Shown: positions 61,567-64,000 of the stretch, piece by piece
Layout: each line of letters starts with the position of its first letter
How positions within the stretch are numbered: the first letter of the stretch is position 1
Origin: Flavisolibacter nicotianae
Lineage (GTDB): Bacteria > Bacteroidota > Bacteroidia > Chitinophagales > Chitinophagaceae
NCBI RefSeq assembly: GCF_003628535.1
Contig: NZ_RBCI01000002.1
Span: 620,001-684,000 of the forward strand
Reading direction: 5' to 3'
DNA: 64,000 bases
The notes under the pieces: model-generated
What the model saw: the letters and a program-made list of their open reading frames with translations, nothing else
Told to the model about the DNA's origin: nothing
Databases searched by the model: none
Position numbers and translations under genes: made by a program

Positions 61567-61855
61567 CTTTTTTCGAGGCACTAAATATCGGCAAAACTTT
61601 TCCGCTCGGAGGTGTTGTCTACAGAACGTGTTTTGCCGTACACCAGTTGCCTGAAACGGTCTATCAAACCGGGAAAAGGTAAAAGCCCTCATGTGTGTGT
61701 TGCCGCTTCTGTTCGAAATAACCGATCGGAGAAACAGGAGACGCATTGGCAGGCAGCGACTACCTGTTCCTTCAACGTCCCTTTACAGCGATGCCCTGGG
61801 AGTCATCTTATCTGATAATCCTGTGTACGAAATTCTGATGAAGGAGAGAATTTCC

Positions 61856-62320
61856 TTAGGGGAAGCCGTGTTTTGCTTCCTCGTCAAAAGCGGCACCTCT
61901 TCGAAAATATTCATCCGCCGAGAGCAGGCCACTGCCTTTTATGGCAAAAAGAACGAGCAGGAGCAGTACGATCATGGAGATTATGAATTCAAAAACATTA
62001 TCGCTGATATTCTTGCTGTTGACAAAAAATACCGCGACAACGAGAACCGGAATCTGGGCGATGGCTGCCACCCTGGTGAAAAGGCCGACGGTGATAAGGA
62101 AGCCGCACAAGAGTCCCAGGTAGGCGACGATGAAGGCCAGGATTTCTGCGTTCTGTGAAAACACGCCAATTCCGGTTTGTTGTATATCCATTTTTGCTTG
62201 CGCCGTGTCACGGATGAAACTGATGGATTTAACCATTAAAATAATACCTGTGACAAGCCGGAAAAAACTGAGCAGGTTGGGCTGGCCGACAGTACGCTTG
62301 ATAAGGTTTGTTACAGTCAT
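61856..62320 (-). CDS. DoxX-family membrane protein
   Basis: A 154-residue protein with four hydrophobic helices; RLVTGIILMVKSISFIRD and AYLGLLCGFLITVGLFTRVAAIAQIPVL are typical of the DoxX/SURF4-like family of small membrane proteins linked to redox and oxidant stress in other bacteria. No enzyme motif is visible. It ends 289 bp before the kinase gene on the same strand, with nothing certain in that gap. Confidence 0.8.
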   Translation of the reverse strand: MTVTNLIKRTVGQPNLLSFFRLVTGIILMVKSISFIRDTAQAKMDIQQTGIGVFSQNAEILAFIVAYLGLLCGFLITVGLFTRVAAIAQIPVLVVAVFFVNSKNISDNVFEFIISMIVLLLLVLFAIKGSGLLSADEYFRRGAAFDEEAKHGFP

Positions 62321-62472
62321 ACAATCAATTTAGCCAACACGAAAAATAAGCGATGCAAGAGCACCCTAAAGGTACCCAATGTCGGACAGGTGTCGAAATT
62401 TAGTATGGCTTCTACAACCTGGCAGTCCATCGCCGGGCGAGGGTTGGAATGCCGATTGTATGCGTTCCATGC

Positions 62473-64000
62473 ATGGGATACCTTCCAATTGAAAACTATG
62501 GCATCATCGGCGACCTGAACACGGTGGCGCTGGTGGGATTGAATGGCTCCGTCGACTTCATGTGTTTTCCCAATTTTGATTCACCCACTGTTTTTGCTGC
62601 CCTGCTCGATGACCAAAAAGGAGGCCGCTTCCAGATTGTTCCGGCCTTTACCGAAATGAAAACCAAGCAGCTCTACCTGCCCGACACCAATGTGCTGCTC
62701 ACCCGTTTTTTATCCAAGGAAGGTGTTGGTGAGATCACCGATTTTATGCCGGTGGAAGAGCTCTACGACGGCAAAGAGCTGGTTCGCCGTGTGACCACGG
62801 TCCGTGGCGAAGTGCATTATAAATTGCTTTGCCAGCCTCGGTTCAATTATGCCCGCAGCAGCCACAAAGTGGCCATCCGTTCCGATTACGAGATCATCTT
62901 TTCCAGCGACGGAGAAGACGGCACGGTCCTGCGCCTGAGTAGCTCTGTACCCTTAACAGTCGACAACAAAGATGCAGTAGCGGAATTTACGCTGCGGGCC
63001 AACGAAACTGCCGAGTTTTTGCTCGAACACGTGCAGCGCGACCACTCCTATGAAAAAAATTTTAAAAACTTCATCACTGAAAGCTTGTTTCAAACGATGA
63101 ACTACTGGAAGAACTGGGTCGCCCAGTCCAGCTACAAAGGCCGGTGGCTAGAAATGGTAAACCGTTCCGCTCTTGTATTGAAACTGCTGACCTCCTTCAG
63201 GTATGGATCCATCGTGGCTGCACCCACGTTCAGCATACCCGAAAGCATCGGCTTCCAGCGCAACTGGGATTACCGCTACACGTGGATCCGCGACGCGTCG
63301 TTTACCGTTTATGCCTTTCTTCGATTAGGCTATGCCAAGGAAGCCGGGGCCTTCATGGGCTGGGTGGAAAAACTTTGCCGCGATATCAAAGACCAGAGCC
63401 GCCTCGGGATCATGTATGGCATCGACGGGCACGTGCAACTGAAAGAGCAGGTGTTGGATCATCTTGAAGGCTATCGCGGTTCCAAACCGGTGCGTATCGG
63501 CAACGATGCCTACCGCCAGTTGCAGCTCGATATTTACGGTGAGCTCATGGACTCCGTTTATCTCTACAACCGGCACGGCGAGCCCATTTCCTACGACCTG
63601 TGGAAGGACCTGGCAAAGCAGATCGACTGGCTTTGCGCCAACTGGAACCAGCCCGATGAAGGCATCTGGGAAGTGCGGGGTGGAAAGCAGCACTTTTTGT
63701 ATTCAAGGCTGATGTGCTGGGTGGCTTTCGACAGGGCGCATAAAATTGCCCGTGCCCGTTCGTTTCCCGTAAACGGGAAATGGAAAGAAGAGCGGGATAA
63801 GATCTTTAACGTCATTTATGCCGACTACTGGAACGATAAAGTAAAAGCCTTTATGCAATATCCCGGTGCGGCTACCGTGGATGCCTCTTCGCTCATGATG
63901 CCCCTTGTGCGGTTTGTGTCGCCCAAAGACCCGCGGTGGCTTTCCACGCTCCAGCAAATTGAAAAAGAACTGGTTTCCGATTCGCTGGTCTACCGTTACC
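62473..64000 (+). CDS. Glycoside hydrolase family 15 enzyme (glucoamylase/trehalase-like), 3' end beyond window
   Basis: An open frame of 509 codons to the window edge. The N-terminal beta domain opens YLPIENYGIIGDLNTVALVGLNG then SVDFMCFPNFDSPTVFAALL. The (alpha/alpha)6 barrel follows with the GH15 signature PESIGFQRNWDYRYTWIRDA and DEGIWEVRGGKQHFLYSRLMCW, which carries the catalytic acid Glu, as well as NDAYRQLQLDIYGELMD. Enzymes of this group hydrolyse alpha-glucans or trehalose. The second catalytic Glu should be beyond the window. Start at ATG 62473 (MGYLPIENYG); an in-frame ATG at 62449 is also possible. Confidence 0.92.
   Translation, partial: MGYLPIENYGIIGDLNTVALVGLNGSVDFMCFPNFDSPTVFAALLDDQKGGRFQIVPAFTEMKTKQLYLPDTNVLLTRFLSKEGVGEITDFMPVEELYDGKELVRRVTTVRGEVHYKLLCQPRFNYARSSHKVAIRSDYEIIFSSDGEDGTVLRLSSSVPLTVDNKDAVAEFTLRANETAEFLLEHVQRDHSYEKNFKNFITESLFQTMNYWKNWVAQSSYKGRWLEMVNRSALVLKLLTSFRYGSIVAAPTFSIPESIGFQRNWDYRYTWIRDASFTVYAFLRLGYAKEAGAFMGWVEKLCRDIKDQSRLGIMYGIDGHVQLKEQVLDHLEGYRGSKPVRIGNDAYRQLQLDIYGELMDSVYLYNRHGEPISYDLWKDLAKQIDWLCANWNQPDEGIWEVRGGKQHFLYSRLMCWVAFDRAHKIARARSFPVNGKWKEERDKIFNVIYADYWNDKVKAFMQYPGAATVDASSLMMPLVRFVSPKDPRWLSTLQQIEKELVSDSLVYRY

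Noticed and set aside
62320-62472. Small gene or riboswitch before the GH15 gene
   Set aside because: No conserved fold, start or coding pattern seen in this 150-bp gap.

Overview
The window looks like chromosomal DNA of a Bacteroidota bacterium, most likely a Chitinophagaceae-type member. The grounds are a PorX-type response regulator (type IX secretion control), Bacteroidota-style promoters (TTG, about 20 nt, TAnnTTTG), TonB-dependent receptors, split transketolase, LpxD-based lipid A synthesis and a CzcCBA efflux operon. No taxonomic search was possible, so the family level is inference.

Bases 1-36998 are mostly ordinary core genome. In order they hold: a WecA/MraY-type glycosyltransferase (cut by the window edge), the transketolase N-terminal subunit, an MsbA-like exporter, rbfA, a LolC/E-like permease, an aldo/keto reductase, a cytochrome c gene broken by an in-frame stop, acyl-CoA dehydrogenase, an MBL-fold hydrolase, a porX-like gene, an HD-domain hydrolase, lpxD, a methyltransferase, a PfkB kinase, gyrB, an SDR, trmD, the czcCBA operon, an adaptor protein with gpsA, a PLP transsulfuration-type enzyme with an amino acid permease, a cobalamin riboswitch with btuB, a Dph6-like ATPase, marC and tRNA-Arg(CCG). 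Three co-oriented copies of a composite ~400-bp intergenic repeat lie after tkt, gyrB and the gene at 19824. Each copy carries a terminator-like hairpin, and two of them end in a promoter-like box a few bases before the next start codon.

Bases ~36999-55707(+) are an AT-richer integrated island next to the tRNA-Arg gene. A large serine recombinase lies at its left end, and its reading frame runs antisense through the tRNA and into marC. The cargo is defence-like: a regulator plus type I restriction-modification (hsdR, hsdS, then DUF4062 and AlbA_2 genes, then hsdM), an XRE/ImmA pair, a compact ubiquitin-like cassette (multiubiquitin-type Ubl, a two-domain ThiF/E1-like protein, a DUF6527-like Cys/His protein), and an AAA ATPase plus subtilisin-like S8 protease pair. 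The ubiquitin-like cassette beside an ATPase/protease pair is the most interesting system here. A plausible but unproven reading is protein tagging linked to proteolysis in phage defence.

Bases ~55800-64000 return to host-like composition: an AraC-family fragment, a secreted LamG/DUF1080-like protein with a broken N-terminus, a small Cys-containing protein with a TonB receptor whose N-terminal domain is Cys-rich, a LytS/LytR-type two-component pair, a DoxX protein and a GH15 glucoamylase/trehalase-type enzyme running off the right edge.
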